DNA of 64,000 nucleotides from Aurantimonas coralicida DSM 14790 (GCF_000421645.1 NZ_ATXK01000005.1:124001-188000), one strand, 5' to 3'; shown: positions 8,681 to 17,227, counted from the first letter of the stretch. Notes: a model not told the origin generated them from the sequence alone. A program made the numbers and translations.

Positions 8681-9187
8681 ATGAGTATTTTCGATCGGTA
8701 TGAATTGCTTGTGCCCGAGCGCAGTCGGAAGGAACTGGCGCTGTTGAGATGGGCGCTCGTGATCGTTTTCTCTTGGTTCGGCGCGATGAAATTCACGGCT
8801 TACGAGGCCGATGGCATCGCCCCTTTCATCGGCCATAGTCCGATCATGAGTTGGCTGGGTATGTTCGGGGTACAGGGCCAAAGTTACTTTGTCGGCGTCA
8901 TCGAGCTGTCGACCGCAGTCGTGCTGGCCTTAGGGGCTTTCCGCCCATCCTTCTCAGCGCTTGGCGCGCTTATGTCGGCGGCGACCTACTTCATCACCCT
9001 GACCTTCTTTTTTACGACGCCTGGGGTCGGGGAGCCAACTGCCGGAGGCTTTCCTGCGATATCCGCCGCTCCTGGCCAGTTTTTGCTGAAGGACGCAGTT
9101 TTGCTTGCGGCATCACTTGTGCTGCTGTTTGCGTCGGTCCAACCCAAAAATGAGCGCCTTGGGCCGATGACCATCGATCGGTCGTGA
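8681..9187 (+). CDS. DUF417 (YkgB/RclC-like) membrane protein
   Basis: This 168-residue inner-membrane protein has about four helices and the family's features: RWALVIVFSWFGAMKFTAYEADGIAPFIGHSP near the start, then GVIELS and the proline/glycine-rich loop TTPGVGEPTAGGFPAIS before the last helix. In E. coli the relative RclC belongs to the reactive-chlorine response; its exact activity is not established. GAGGAG lies seven bases before the ATG. It probably sits in one operon with the cysteine-rich MarR protein upstream and the DUF6314 gene that overlaps its stop. Confidence 0.8.
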   Translation: MSIFDRYELLVPERSRKELALLRWALVIVFSWFGAMKFTAYEADGIAPFIGHSPIMSWLGMFGVQGQSYFVGVIELSTAVVLALGAFRPSFSALGALMSAATYFITLTFFFTTPGVGEPTAGGFPAISAAPGQFLLKDAVLLAASLVLLFASVQPKNERLGPMTIDRS

Positions 9188-9663
9188 ACATAGGCACGAT
9201 GGTCTTGGACACGCTCCGTGGAGAGTGGGCGCTTCGTCGCAACGTCGATCCGACGGGCGAACAACTGATTGGCGACGCGGATTTCGCTTCGACAGGTGAA
9301 TCCGCGCTCACCTATCGAGAAAGCGGGATACTTCGGCTTCGGGATGGCCGCGAACTCTCAGCGTCTCGGCAATATCGGTACTGCGCGGTCGGCCACCGAG
9401 TAGACGTTCAGTTCGCAGACGGACCGAACACCGGGAAGCTGTTTCTCAACCTTGCATTCTCGCGCAAGAATTGGGGGTACGAGGCAACAGACACCCACTT
9501 CTGCGGTGACGACGCCTATCACGCTTTTTACCGAATTCTCGACGCAGGATCTTTCGAGACAGTTATCAGGGTCATTGGTCCACGAAAGGCGTACGACCTG
9601 CGGAGCCGGTACTCAAAGGTGTCACGAACGACGCCGGACCGTCTACTTTTTCCCCTGGCCTGA
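9184..9663 (+). CDS. DUF6314-like protein
   Basis: This 159-residue soluble protein starts with GTG inside the stop of the previous gene (GTGA overlap), so the two are translationally coupled. The N-terminus (LRGEWALRRNVD) and the pattern FFNLxF...DTHFCGDDAYHAFYRILD resemble the DUF6314 family, which looks like a small lipocalin-type barrel. Its function is not known. Its 3' end overlaps the convergent YeeE/YedE gene by 21 bases. Confidence 0.65.
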   Translation: MNIGTMVLDTLRGEWALRRNVDPTGEQLIGDADFASTGESALTYRESGILRLRDGRELSASRQYRYCAVGHRVDVQFADGPNTGKLFLNLAFSRKNWGYEATDTHFCGDDAYHAFYRILDAGSFETVIRVIGPRKAYDLRSRYSKVSRTTPDRLLFPLA

Positions 9664-10620
9664 CGCGCCGTTCCTGGCCAGTCTGTCACGCGCTTCGAAT
9701 CCGAAAACGATCGTGGTCGTCATCACGAGGTAGGCGACTATGCCGCCCGGAGAAAGCGTAGGCATTGCGGCAAGGATTAAAGCGTCGTTGCCACCGGGTA
9801 TCAGGCCGATGCCTATTCCCATCAACGCGCCGCCGGCGATCGACCGCAGGATGCCGGCGGCCGTCGGCCGCTGGAAACGCAAGCGACCCTGGCGCACGGA
9901 TGCCGTGATGGCTCCCGCAACTGAGGCAATGACCGCAACCAGTGCGACCTCGCCTGTTGGCGACATTCGAAGAGGAAGGCCGCGTTGGATAAGGTCAGCG
10001 AATGTCCATGCTGGCGAAAGCGCGTAGAGAAGCCCACCAGTGATACCGAGGCCGATCATTGAAGCGCCAAATGCCCAGCTCTGCCTTCTTCGCGGTGGGG
10101 TCTTCCGCGATACGAAGATCACCGCCAGCGCGAGCACGACGGCTAAGGCAAGAAGCGTCGCGGCCCCAGGGACACTCGGCCTAGCGATGAAACTTGGCCA
10201 TGTCGCGACGGCGCCAAACCGGCCGAAATCAGCGGCCAAGATGCCGATTGCCAGTCCGGCAGGAAGGGCAAGCAACCGCATCTCTCCATCCCCTAACCGT
10301 GCCAGTGAACCTAGCAGGCAGGTGTCATTTATGAGCGCGCCGAGGCCGAAGGCGATGGCGCCGATGATGAGGAGGCCGTTGACGCTCGTCGAGAGTGGGA
10401 GGGTCGCGTTCAGCGTCCCCGACCAAGCGAGCGGTATCGCAATAAGGCCAGCAGCCGCAGACGCCGCAACAAATCCGACGAACATTCTTGGTCGGCGCCG
10501 TTGCTGCAACTCATGAGCCGCTACGACCAAGCACGTGCCGCCTCGGTTCGCAGAATACCCGAACCAGAAGGCCAGTATGCATATGAGAAAGTCGAACGCG
10601 ATCGATGCCAAAGATATCAA
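9643..10620 (-). CDS. YeeE/YedE (DUF395) family membrane protein
   Basis: This 325-residue integral membrane protein has eight to ten helices. Family motifs are NRGGTCLV near the N-terminus, the central NDTCLLGSLARLGDGE, and GIGIGLIPGGNDALIL near the C-terminus; the conserved cysteines in the first two fit the thiosulfate/sulfur-compound uptake role proposed for the family. Here a sulfur transporter would support thiol or methionine repair. It lies in the same direction as marR paralogue 3, 18 bases downstream of its stop, and is probably cotranscribed with it. Confidence 0.8.
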   Translation of the reverse strand: MISLASIAFDFLICILAFWFGYSANRGGTCLVVAAHELQQRRRPRMFVGFVAASAAAGLIAIPLAWSGTLNATLPLSTSVNGLLIIGAIAFGLGALINDTCLLGSLARLGDGEMRLLALPAGLAIGILAADFGRFGAVATWPSFIARPSVPGAATLLALAVVLALAVIFVSRKTPPRRRQSWAFGASMIGLGITGGLLYALSPAWTFADLIQRGLPLRMSPTGEVALVAVIASVAGAITASVRQGRLRFQRPTAAGILRSIAGGALMGIGIGLIPGGNDALILAAMPTLSPGGIVAYLVMTTTIVFGFEARDRLARNGASGQGKK

Positions 10621-10638
10621 GCCTGCCTCGGTTTCTCG

Positions 10639-11172
10639 TCAGCCCTTGTGCGAAGGGCGCCGGCGCAGCTGGCGGGCGGGCTGAGATGCATTTTCAGCCG
10701 GTGTCTGTCCCCGGTAGCCAACCACGGGCCACATAGTTTCGACACCAGATTTCTCGTAACCGTTTGCGATAAGGAGCCGCTCGGACAATCGGCCTAGTTT
10801 GTTCAGGTCAGCCGGCGACAGCGGCGAGACACACGCTGCAATCACTTGTTCGCGCGCTCTGAGCAGAGCGCCGGTCATTTTCACACCTGCATTGGTCAAG
10901 TGGATAAAGCGCGCCCTCTTGTCCGCCGTGTGTCGCCGCCTTTCCACCAGGTGATCGGATTCGAGCCTATCGATCAATCGGACCGTTCCCGCATGCGAAA
11001 GCCGGATCCGGCTCGCAAGGACACTGATAGGTAATCCCGGCTCGAAGCTAAGGAAGACCATCAATGCAGCCGCGGGGCCGCTCGGCGAAAGCGAGGCTGA
11101 TGCGCTCGCGATGCTGTCAGCTACCGCGAGCGCAAGTGCACCAAAATGATATTTGGCGGCCTCGGGCTCCAT
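10639..11172 (-). CDS. MarR-family regulator, cysteine cluster lost (paralogue 3)
   Basis: This 177-residue MarR protein is paralogous to those at 4908 and 8136, with the same N-terminal pattern (MEPEAAKYHFGALALAVAD) and the helix-turn-helix GLPISVLASRIRLSHAGTVRLIDRLESDHLVERR. Unlike them it has no C-terminal cysteine cluster; the tail is basic (PARQLRRRPSHKG). It would therefore need another signal or have become insensitive. It heads a two-gene unit with YeeE/YedE. Two palindromes lie in the divergent gap to the lysR gene at 11386. Confidence 0.85.
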   Translation of the reverse strand: MEPEAAKYHFGALALAVADSIASASASLSPSGPAAALMVFLSFEPGLPISVLASRIRLSHAGTVRLIDRLESDHLVERRRHTADKRARFIHLTNAGVKMTGALLRAREQVIAACVSPLSPADLNKLGRLSERLLIANGYEKSGVETMWPVVGYRGQTPAENASQPARQLRRRPSHKG

Positions 11173-11184
11173 CCGGAAAGAATA

Positions 11185-11199
11185 TATGCGTCACGCATA
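11185..11199. promoter_or_regulatory. island palindrome, marR paralogue 3 copy a
   Basis: TATGCG-TCA-CGCATA has perfect arms and sits 12 bases upstream of the marR start at 11172, where a bound dimer would block the promoter or leader. Confidence 0.6.
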
Positions 11200-11220
11200 G
11201 ACATCAAGCGCTCGAATATG

Positions 11221-11235
11221 TATGACCGGCGCATA
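11221..11235. promoter_or_regulatory. island palindrome, marR paralogue 3 copy b (imperfect)
   Basis: TATGAC-CGG-CGCATA has one perfect half-site and two changed bases in the other arm. It lies 36 bp from copy a and on the lysR side of the divergent gap, repeating the paired arrangement seen at 2100/2138. Confidence 0.5.
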
Positions 11236-11385
11236 CATCTATCACGGATTCGGAGATGGTCATGCTCACTGATGGGCTCGGCTTGGATTCCCCATCTGAG
11301 ATCGAAAAGCGGGGCCTCCAGCAAAGGCTTTGGAGCATCGCGCGCTGCTCGTGCGAACGGAAGCCGGGAACCGGGAATGCGCGTC

Positions 11386-12288
11386 ATGCCTGATCTGACG
11401 CTCGATCTTCGATACCTTAAGTATGCTATCCATGTCGCCGAAGCGGGTAGTTTCCGCAGGGCGGCGGATCGCCTTTCGATATCGCAATCAACGGTCAGCC
11501 GCCGCGTTCAGATGCTCGAACGGCAGCTTGGCGTTTCCCTGTTCAAGCGCACGCGATCGGGCGCTGGATTGACGCCGGAAGGAGAGCGATTTCTGCAGCA
11601 AGCTGCGGTCGGGGCGAGGTATCTTCGCGAGGCCGCCACTGAGATGCGATCGGTCCGTAAACTTACGACTGGACTAGTCAGGTTCGGGATGCTCGAGGCG
11701 TTTCCGGCATGTCCCATAATCGACCTCTTGGCGACCTTTAGACAGCGACACCCGACGATCGAGGTGAAGCTCGAAGAAGGCACGTCAGAGCAGAACACCC
11801 TCGGCGTGGAGCGCGGGCTGCTAGACGCGGCGATCAGCCTGGCCGCAACGAAGGGCCCTCCGTTTCAGATTCGACGGTTGTGCGAACCCGACCTCTTCGT
11901 TGCCCTATCACCCATACACCAACTCGCGTCGCGACCGCGGCTCGCCTGGGAGGACGTTTGCGACGAAGTCTTTCTTGTCCGCTCCGATGGTGCCGGGCGC
12001 GAACTCGCAGCTATTCTCCGGCGGATGCTGGGCGCTGCCGAAGAGGCGATCCAACTGTCTATCCAGCAGGTCAGCAGGGAAACACTTCTGACCATGGTCG
12101 AGCAAGGCTTCGGGCTGACGATAACGAGCGTCGTGCATCGGCCTGATATTGCATTGGTTCCGCTCACACCCGCGCGGGCGCCGACGGCGGCTATGATTTC
12201 GTCGAGCGATAACGACAATCCGGCTCTGCCGCTGCTGCTGAAGTGCTTCGATGTCCTGCCAGCCTTCACGCGGAGCAGCGCCAGCTAA
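11386..12288 (+). CDS. LysR-family transcriptional regulator next to the trb operon
   Basis: This 300-residue LysR protein has the helix-turn-helix in YAIHVAEAGSFRRAADRLSISQSTVSRRVQMLERQLG and an effector-binding domain from about residue 90. The ATG at 11386 (or the ATG three codons earlier at 11377) fits the family start; the long upstream in-frame stretch overlaps the marR promoter and looks non-coding. Its stop codon overlaps the stop of the convergent DUF2274 gene, so the regulator is fused tightly to the end of the conjugation operon. Confidence 0.87.
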   Translation: MPDLTLDLRYLKYAIHVAEAGSFRRAADRLSISQSTVSRRVQMLERQLGVSLFKRTRSGAGLTPEGERFLQQAAVGARYLREAATEMRSVRKLTTGLVRFGMLEAFPACPIIDLLATFRQRHPTIEVKLEEGTSEQNTLGVERGLLDAAISLAATKGPPFQIRRLCEPDLFVALSPIHQLASRPRLAWEDVCDEVFLVRSDGAGRELAAILRRMLGAAEEAIQLSIQQVSRETLLTMVEQGFGLTITSVVHRPDIALVPLTPARAPTAAMISSSDNDNPALPLLLKCFDVLPAFTRSSAS

Positions 12289-12524
12289 TCGGAGGCGTTC
12301 TGGGTCTTCGTACGCCTAGCCTTCGAGAACCCTCGATCGGTTGCGATGAACCGCTGCAACATCGGTACGATCAACCGCGCGGGCTCGACAGCAGGCATAC
12401 CTTGTTCGCGCCCTAACAAATCCGCGTAGTCGGAAAGGTCTTGGTGGAGAGCCGCCGGCAGCTCCACCTGAACCTTGATCGGCTTCTCGTCGGCGATGGG
12501 ACCTAGCTTGAGCTTCGACATCAT
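12285..12524 (-). CDS. DUF2274 protein, last gene of the trb operon
   Basis: This 79-residue protein matches the short DUF2274 family that regularly follows trbI: KLKLGPIADEKPIKVQVELPAALHQDLSDYADLLGREQ, then a region rich in proline and arginine. The first half has the look of a ribbon-helix-helix (strand KPIKVQVELP, helix LHQDLSDYADLL). The start overlaps the trbI stop (ATGA). The role is unknown; position suggests regulation or assembly of the transfer apparatus. Confidence 0.8.
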   Translation of the reverse strand: MMSKLKLGPIADEKPIKVQVELPAALHQDLSDYADLLGREQGMPAVEPARLIVPMLQRFIATDRGFSKARRTKTQNASD

Positions 12525-13744
12525 CAGCCCCCATAAGGTTCGAGAACGAGATCACGGGTCACGACGACACGGACAGGAAATCCCGGCCGGATCGTCAATG
12601 TTGGAGCCACGTTGAGCTGCCGTCTGACGATCTGCTGACCGGCATCGTTGATCGTGTCTTGACCGCCATTCCGGATCGCCTGGATGAGACGGTCGTCATT
12701 GTCGGCGGCGAGCTCGGCGCCGACTCCGAGAAGAGTCGACAGACCGGCGGCCTTGGCAAGATCCCACCAGTGGTAATCGACGCCATCCTGCAGGCCGGCA
12801 TAGCCTTCGACGTCTGCGCCGGGCTGGCGCTCGAGCACTATCGAACGGCCATTTGGGAAGATCAGTCGATTCCAGACTAGCAGGACGCGGCTTTGACCGA
12901 ATTGCACATTGTTATCGTACTGGCCGATAATGCGCGTGCCTTGTGGCACGAGCAGAATGCGCCCTGTCGGGCTGTCGTAGATGTTTTCGGTCACCTGAGC
13001 GGTGATCTGGCCCGGGAGGTCGGATCGGATGCCGGTTATAAGAGCTGCCGCGATAACTGCGCCGGCCTGAAGTACATTTGGCGACGCTGGAGCAACGACG
13101 CGATCGGGCGACACCGTCCGTCGATCGGTCGCTGCGTTCAGGAAAGCGTTCTGACGCTCCTGCGCGGAGGGTGTGGCCGGCGGAGGTGCGAGGCCGAGGC
13201 TCGCCAAATCCGGAGCGTGCGGGAGTGCTGGGGCAGCTCCCGCTGCAGCGGGAGCGCCCCGGCTGTCCGATCCGGAGAAGAGGCGGCTGGTCCGCGCGGT
13301 CTCGATCTCCTGAAGGCGGCGCTGCTCTTCCGCGCTGATACCGGGGTTGGGTGTGGCGATAACGGGAGCGGGCACCGGCTGTCCGCGATCCTGGGTGCTG
13401 AGGATCGGTCGGCCGAGGTCACCGGGAAGGGGCGGACCGAGTTGGGGCACGCCACTGTAATCTCGCGGCAGGCCGGCCAAGCCCTCAGCCGTCGAGCGAT
13501 TCTCGGTCGAATAGAGTTCGTCGTTGGGCCGACCGGCGTCGCGCGTCTGGAGCGCGTAGAGCAGTGCACCACCAAGGCCGACGCTGGCGACAAGACCAAG
13601 GCCGGCGAGGACCTTGCGCGATAGTCGAGTGACGCGGGGCGGTTCGGCGCGCAGACGCATCGGCGCTGGCCCGACCGGCTCGCCGGTCAGGGGCTGTGCA
13701 TCATCGTCTGGCACTTCCTCATTTGTGGGCGAGTTCGCGCTCAC
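12524..13744 (-). CDS. trbI: conjugal transfer protein TrbI (VirB10-like)
   Basis: This 406-residue protein spans the periplasm and links inner and outer membranes of the type IV secretion channel. It has a short cytoplasmic, proline-rich N-terminus, one membrane helix (KVLAGLGLVASVGLGGALLYAL), a long proline-rich periplasmic linker, and the VirB10 C-terminal domain with LVPQGTRIIGQY, VLLVWNRLIFPNG and the final VRVVVTRDLVLEPY. The GTG at 13744 overlaps the trbG stop (GTGA); the longer ATG frame upstream runs inside trbG and is rejected. Confidence 0.92.
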   Translation of the reverse strand: MSANSPTNEEVPDDDAQPLTGEPVGPAPMRLRAEPPRVTRLSRKVLAGLGLVASVGLGGALLYALQTRDAGRPNDELYSTENRSTAEGLAGLPRDYSGVPQLGPPLPGDLGRPILSTQDRGQPVPAPVIATPNPGISAEEQRRLQEIETARTSRLFSGSDSRGAPAAAGAAPALPHAPDLASLGLAPPPATPSAQERQNAFLNAATDRRTVSPDRVVAPASPNVLQAGAVIAAALITGIRSDLPGQITAQVTENIYDSPTGRILLVPQGTRIIGQYDNNVQFGQSRVLLVWNRLIFPNGRSIVLERQPGADVEGYAGLQDGVDYHWWDLAKAAGLSTLLGVGAELAADNDDRLIQAIRNGGQDTINDAGQQIVRRQLNVAPTLTIRPGFPVRVVVTRDLVLEPYGG

Positions 13745-14790
13745 GAGGTGGGCCTCCCGTCTGTTCGGACGATCCTGACGCGCTTCTGCTCGCGACCGGA
13801 ACCGAACCGCAGTTCCGCCGCCGCGAAGAGTCGATCGACGATCATGTGGTGGCCGCGAACGCGGTAGTTCACCAGTTCTGAGGTGTTGCCCTCGGGCCCG
13901 ACGACGAAGAGCGGCGGCATCTCGCCCTGACCAATGCCTCGCGGAAACTCGATGAAGACCTGGCGACCGTCGTCGAAGGCGCGCAGTGGGCGCCAAGGAG
14001 CGCGGTCACCCTCGATGGCATAGCGGAAATTGACGTTCGCGAGATCGACACCGCTCGCAACCGGTTGAGCGGCCTGCGCGTCGGCATTCTGCCGGCGCAG
14101 CGCGATGAGTTGATCCTGCGGATACTGCCAGGACACTGAAGCCATGTAGGTTCGCTCTGTCGACCGCAACTCCATGTGATAGGTGCGCATGTTGGTGTTG
14201 ATGACCAGGTTCGTCATCAGGTCGGCCCGTGTGGGCTTCACGAGGATGTGGATCTGGCGCGTCGCGCCCGATCCGCTCTCGGTGTCGCCGATGATCCAGC
14301 GCACCGTGTCCCCGGCCGCAACAGGGCCTGCGCCGACGAGCTGTTCGCCGGGCTGAAGCGCGATGTCGGTGATCTGACCGACAGCGGTATATACCTGATA
14401 GAGCGCGCCTTGCGTCCAGGGATAGACCTGCATGGAGTTGATGAAGCCGTCGCGCACCGGCTGGACGCGGGCCGCCTCATTAGCCTGGTTGACGCGCGCC
14501 GTTGGGTTGGCGGGCTCGGGCGCGCGTCGCGTCTCCGGCACACGCTGCAACTGGCCGGGTAGCGGCAGCGGCCGCGGCAGTTCGACCACGGTGACGGGCG
14601 CTGGCGGATCGACGGTCTGCACGGCGGGAGCCGCGTTGTCGTAGGAGATCTCGGGCGGTGGGTTCGTGGTGGCGCAGCCCGCGAGCGCAGTTGTCGCCAG
14701 CAGGACCATCGGGATTGCGGCTCGGCGGAGAGCCGGGATTACAAGTGCGTGTGAAGCCGGGTTTCCGGCTTTACGGAAAGACGGCTTCAT
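13741..14790 (-). CDS. trbG: conjugal transfer protein TrbG (VirB9-like)
   Basis: This 349-residue protein is the outer-membrane-associated ring component of the type IV channel. A lipoprotein signal is visible (MVLLATTALAGC, cysteine at about residue 40), followed by a proline-rich linker and the VirB9 domain with YPWTQGALYQVYTAVGQITDIALQPGE and, near the end, RGHHMIVDRLFAAAELRFG. The ATG at 14790 overlaps the trbF stop (ATGA). Confidence 0.92.
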   Translation of the reverse strand: MKPSFRKAGNPASHALVIPALRRAAIPMVLLATTALAGCATTNPPPEISYDNAAPAVQTVDPPAPVTVVELPRPLPLPGQLQRVPETRRAPEPANPTARVNQANEAARVQPVRDGFINSMQVYPWTQGALYQVYTAVGQITDIALQPGEQLVGAGPVAAGDTVRWIIGDTESGSGATRQIHILVKPTRADLMTNLVINTNMRTYHMELRSTERTYMASVSWQYPQDQLIALRRQNADAQAAQPVASGVDLANVNFRYAIEGDRAPWRPLRAFDDGRQVFIEFPRGIGQGEMPPLFVVGPEGNTSELVNYRVRGHHMIVDRLFAAAELRFGSGREQKRVRIVRTDGRPTS

Positions 14791-15470
14791 TGCCCAAGCT
14801 CCCGTGACCAATTGATGGCGTTGACATAGATGCCGAGCGGATTTGCCCTCAGCCGATCGGCGTTGCGGGGGACCTGCACGACGATCGTCAGGATCGCGGT
14901 CCAGCGCGTGGTCTCGGCGAGCTGGCCGTTCTCATAGCGGCGCTCGACCCAGGCGACGCGGAAGCTGTCGGGCGAGGCGCGGATGACGCTTGAGACATCG
15001 ACAGCAACCTGCTGTCGGCCGACCCGCGTGAACGGGTCGTTCGAGCGAGCATAGTCGTTGAGCGCCATGGCGCCGCGATCAGTTGTGAAGTCGTACGCCC
15101 GTAGCCAGTTCTGACGCACGATGATCGCGTCCGCCGGGATGCTGCGAACCTGTTCGATGAAGCGCGCGAGATGAAAGGCGATTTGTGGATCGGTGGGCCG
15201 GAAGTCGGCCTCGGCGGGTGCGACCGCCTGGGACTGACCCAGTCGATCGACCTGCACGACCCACGGCACGACGGTCCCGCGAGCTGATTGCACGACGAGG
15301 GCGGTGGCGAACCCCGCCGTAAGGATCAGCGAGCCGAAAGCCATCAGCCGCCAGTTTTTCGCCTGGATCCTGGAGGCCCCGATCCGATCGTCCCAGACTT
15401 GGGCAGCACGTTGATACGGCGTCTCCGGCTCGGGTGCCTTGCCGTAGTGAGTGGATGGTCGTTTGAACAT
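14787..15470 (-). CDS. trbF: conjugal transfer protein TrbF (VirB8-like)
   Basis: This 227-residue inner-membrane protein has a cytoplasmic N-terminus (RAAQVWDDRIG), one membrane helix (WRLMAFGSLILTAGFATALVVQ) and a periplasmic VirB8 NTF2-like domain (VPWVVQVDRLGQ, ending NPLGIYVNAINWSRELG). It nucleates the channel by contacting TrbG and TrbI. The ATG at 15470 touches the trbL stop by one base. Confidence 0.92.
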   Translation of the reverse strand: MFKRPSTHYGKAPEPETPYQRAAQVWDDRIGASRIQAKNWRLMAFGSLILTAGFATALVVQSARGTVVPWVVQVDRLGQSQAVAPAEADFRPTDPQIAFHLARFIEQVRSIPADAIIVRQNWLRAYDFTTDRGAMALNDYARSNDPFTRVGRQQVAVDVSSVIRASPDSFRVAWVERRYENGQLAETTRWTAILTIVVQVPRNADRLRANPLGIYVNAINWSRELGQ

Positions 15471-16825
15471 TAGCGGTCGCCTTGAGTCAGATTTACCGAG
15501 GAACCGCCGCCATGGGCGTCGCCAGAGCGGACGGCATGAGCCGTGGCCTGGGCGGCGTGAGTCATTTGCTGGGACCGGCGCATTCTCTGCGCCCAAGCCG
15601 GCGGCCCGCCAGCGCTCGCAGGCGCCGCGCCATCGCTGGCGGCATCACCCCCTATTGAGCCCATGGTGGATGTTCCGCCTGTCGCTTCGAACGCCGCTTT
15701 GCCGCCTGCGTTGAAGCTTGACCTCATTGTGTCGGCAGCGCGCGATGCGGCACGGCGCAGAGGTGAGACAGCCGCGCTGCCGCCTGCACGCGCAACGCCT
15801 CCGAGGCCGGAGGCCACCCCGGCCGCGCCGGACTGTCCGGCTGCGCCAAGGCTGTAGGCTGTGGACGCTCCACCCGCGATGGCGGCGCCACCACGAGCTG
15901 CGGCTGCCGCACCGCCTGCCAAGGCCGCGCCGCCGGAGGCTGCTGCACCGACGGCGCCGGCGCCAAGAGCGACCACGCCGCCCGCTGCGAGGCCGGTTCC
16001 TATCGCCGCGCCTGCACTGAGCTGCGGGCCGCCAGAAACGAGCCCGGTGGCGATTCCGGGACCAAAAATGCCGAGGCCGAGAAGTGACAACGCGGCCAGC
16101 ACGATCGCCATGGCTTCGTCGATCGACGGATTCTGCCCGCCAAAACCGGAAGTGAACTCTGAGAAGAGCGTTGACCCGATGCCGATGATGACAGCGAGGA
16201 CCAGAACCTTGATGCCGGAGGAGATGACGTTGCCGAGCACGCGCTCGGCCATAAACGCGGATTTGCCGAACAGGCCGAACGGGATCAGGACGAAGCCGGC
16301 GAGCGTCGTCAGCTTGAATTCAATGAGGGTGACGAACAGCTGGATGGCGAGAATGAAGAAGGCGAGCAGGACCAGCGCCCAGGCAAGAAACATGCAGGCA
16401 ATCTGGATGAAGTTCTCGAAGAACGACCAGTAGCCCATCAGGCTGGAGATGGAGTCGAGCAATGGTCGACCGGCGTCTAGGCCGGTCTGCGCGACTCTTC
16501 CCGGGCGCATGAGGTCCGCAGTTGAAAATCCGGTGCCACTCGCCTTCAGCCCGAGACCGGCGAAGCTCTCGAAGACGATACGTGCGAGGTTGTTCCAGTT
16601 GCCGATGATGTAGGCGAAGACGCCGACGAAGAGCGTTTTCTTCACCAGCCGCGCCATGATGTCGTCGTCGGCGCCCCAGCTCCAGAACAGTGCCGCGAGC
16701 GTCACGTCGATGACGATCAGGGTCGTGGCGATGAAGGCGACCTCTCCGCTAAGCAGGCCGAACCCGCTGTCGATGTAGCGAGTGAAGACCTCGAGGAAGT
16801 GGTCGATGACGCCGGTGTTGCCCAT
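15470..16825 (-). CDS. trbL: conjugal transfer protein TrbL (VirB6-like)
   Basis: This 451-residue polytopic inner-membrane component of the type IV system has five to six hydrophobic helices in residues 25-260 (for example IATTLIVIDVTLAALFW and MFLAWALVLLAFFILAIQLF). The last 180 residues are an alanine/glycine-rich, low-complexity tail typical of TrbL in this family. The ATG at 16825 follows the trbK stop by four bases. Confidence 0.9.
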   Translation of the reverse strand: MGNTGVIDHFLEVFTRYIDSGFGLLSGEVAFIATTLIVIDVTLAALFWSWGADDDIMARLVKKTLFVGVFAYIIGNWNNLARIVFESFAGLGLKASGTGFSTADLMRPGRVAQTGLDAGRPLLDSISSLMGYWSFFENFIQIACMFLAWALVLLAFFILAIQLFVTLIEFKLTTLAGFVLIPFGLFGKSAFMAERVLGNVISSGIKVLVLAVIIGIGSTLFSEFTSGFGGQNPSIDEAMAIVLAALSLLGLGIFGPGIATGLVSGGPQLSAGAAIGTGLAAGGVVALGAGAVGAAASGGAALAGGAAAAARGGAAIAGGASTAYSLGAAGQSGAAGVASGLGGVARAGGSAAVSPLRRAASRAADTMRSSFNAGGKAAFEATGGTSTMGSIGGDAASDGAAPASAGGPPAWAQRMRRSQQMTHAAQATAHAVRSGDAHGGGSSVNLTQGDR

Positions 16826-16829
16826 GATG

Positions 16830-17216
16830 CTATCGCGCTTCGTTGATCTGTGGCGTGCTCGGCGCGGTCGGCGCGTGATCTTGCGCGTCTGTCCCTCGTG
16901 GTTGAGGGCTGAAGACGTCACCGATGGGTGATGCTACGTCCGGCAAGCGCTCGACGGGACGAGAACCGGGCGCGAGAAAGCGGTGTCGGTTCTCGGCCCA
17001 GGCCCGGCGGCAGGCGGGGTCTCGCGGACCTTCTTCACCGAGTGCCTGGCAGCGGATGAGCGCGTCGCGCAGGGGATCCGCAGTTTCTTGAGGCGTTCGT
17101 CCGGACGACCAAGCCTCAGGCACTTCCTCTTTCCGGGACATCTCGATCGCGGTCGCGGTGACCGCAACCGCGACGAAAATCACGGCGCCCATCCGAGCGA
17201 CCAATTTGCCGTCCAC
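16830..17216 (-). CDS. trbK: TrbK-like entry-exclusion protein (TrbK-alt type)
   Basis: This 128-residue protein has one N-terminal membrane helix (ARMGAVIFVAVAVTATAIEM) and a soluble part with cysteines in LIRCQALGEEGPRDPACRRAWAENRHRFL, the signature of the TrbK-alt proteins that sit between trbJ and trbL. It probably blocks redundant transfer into cells that already hold the element. I chose the GTG at 17216 because GAGAGG lies seven bases upstream; a TTG at 17231 is possible. Confidence 0.8.
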   Translation of the reverse strand: MDGKLVARMGAVIFVAVAVTATAIEMSRKEEVPEAWSSGRTPQETADPLRDALIRCQALGEEGPRDPACRRAWAENRHRFLAPGSRPVERLPDVASPIGDVFSPQPRGTDAQDHAPTAPSTPQINEAR

Positions 17217-17227
17217 GGTCGGTCCTC

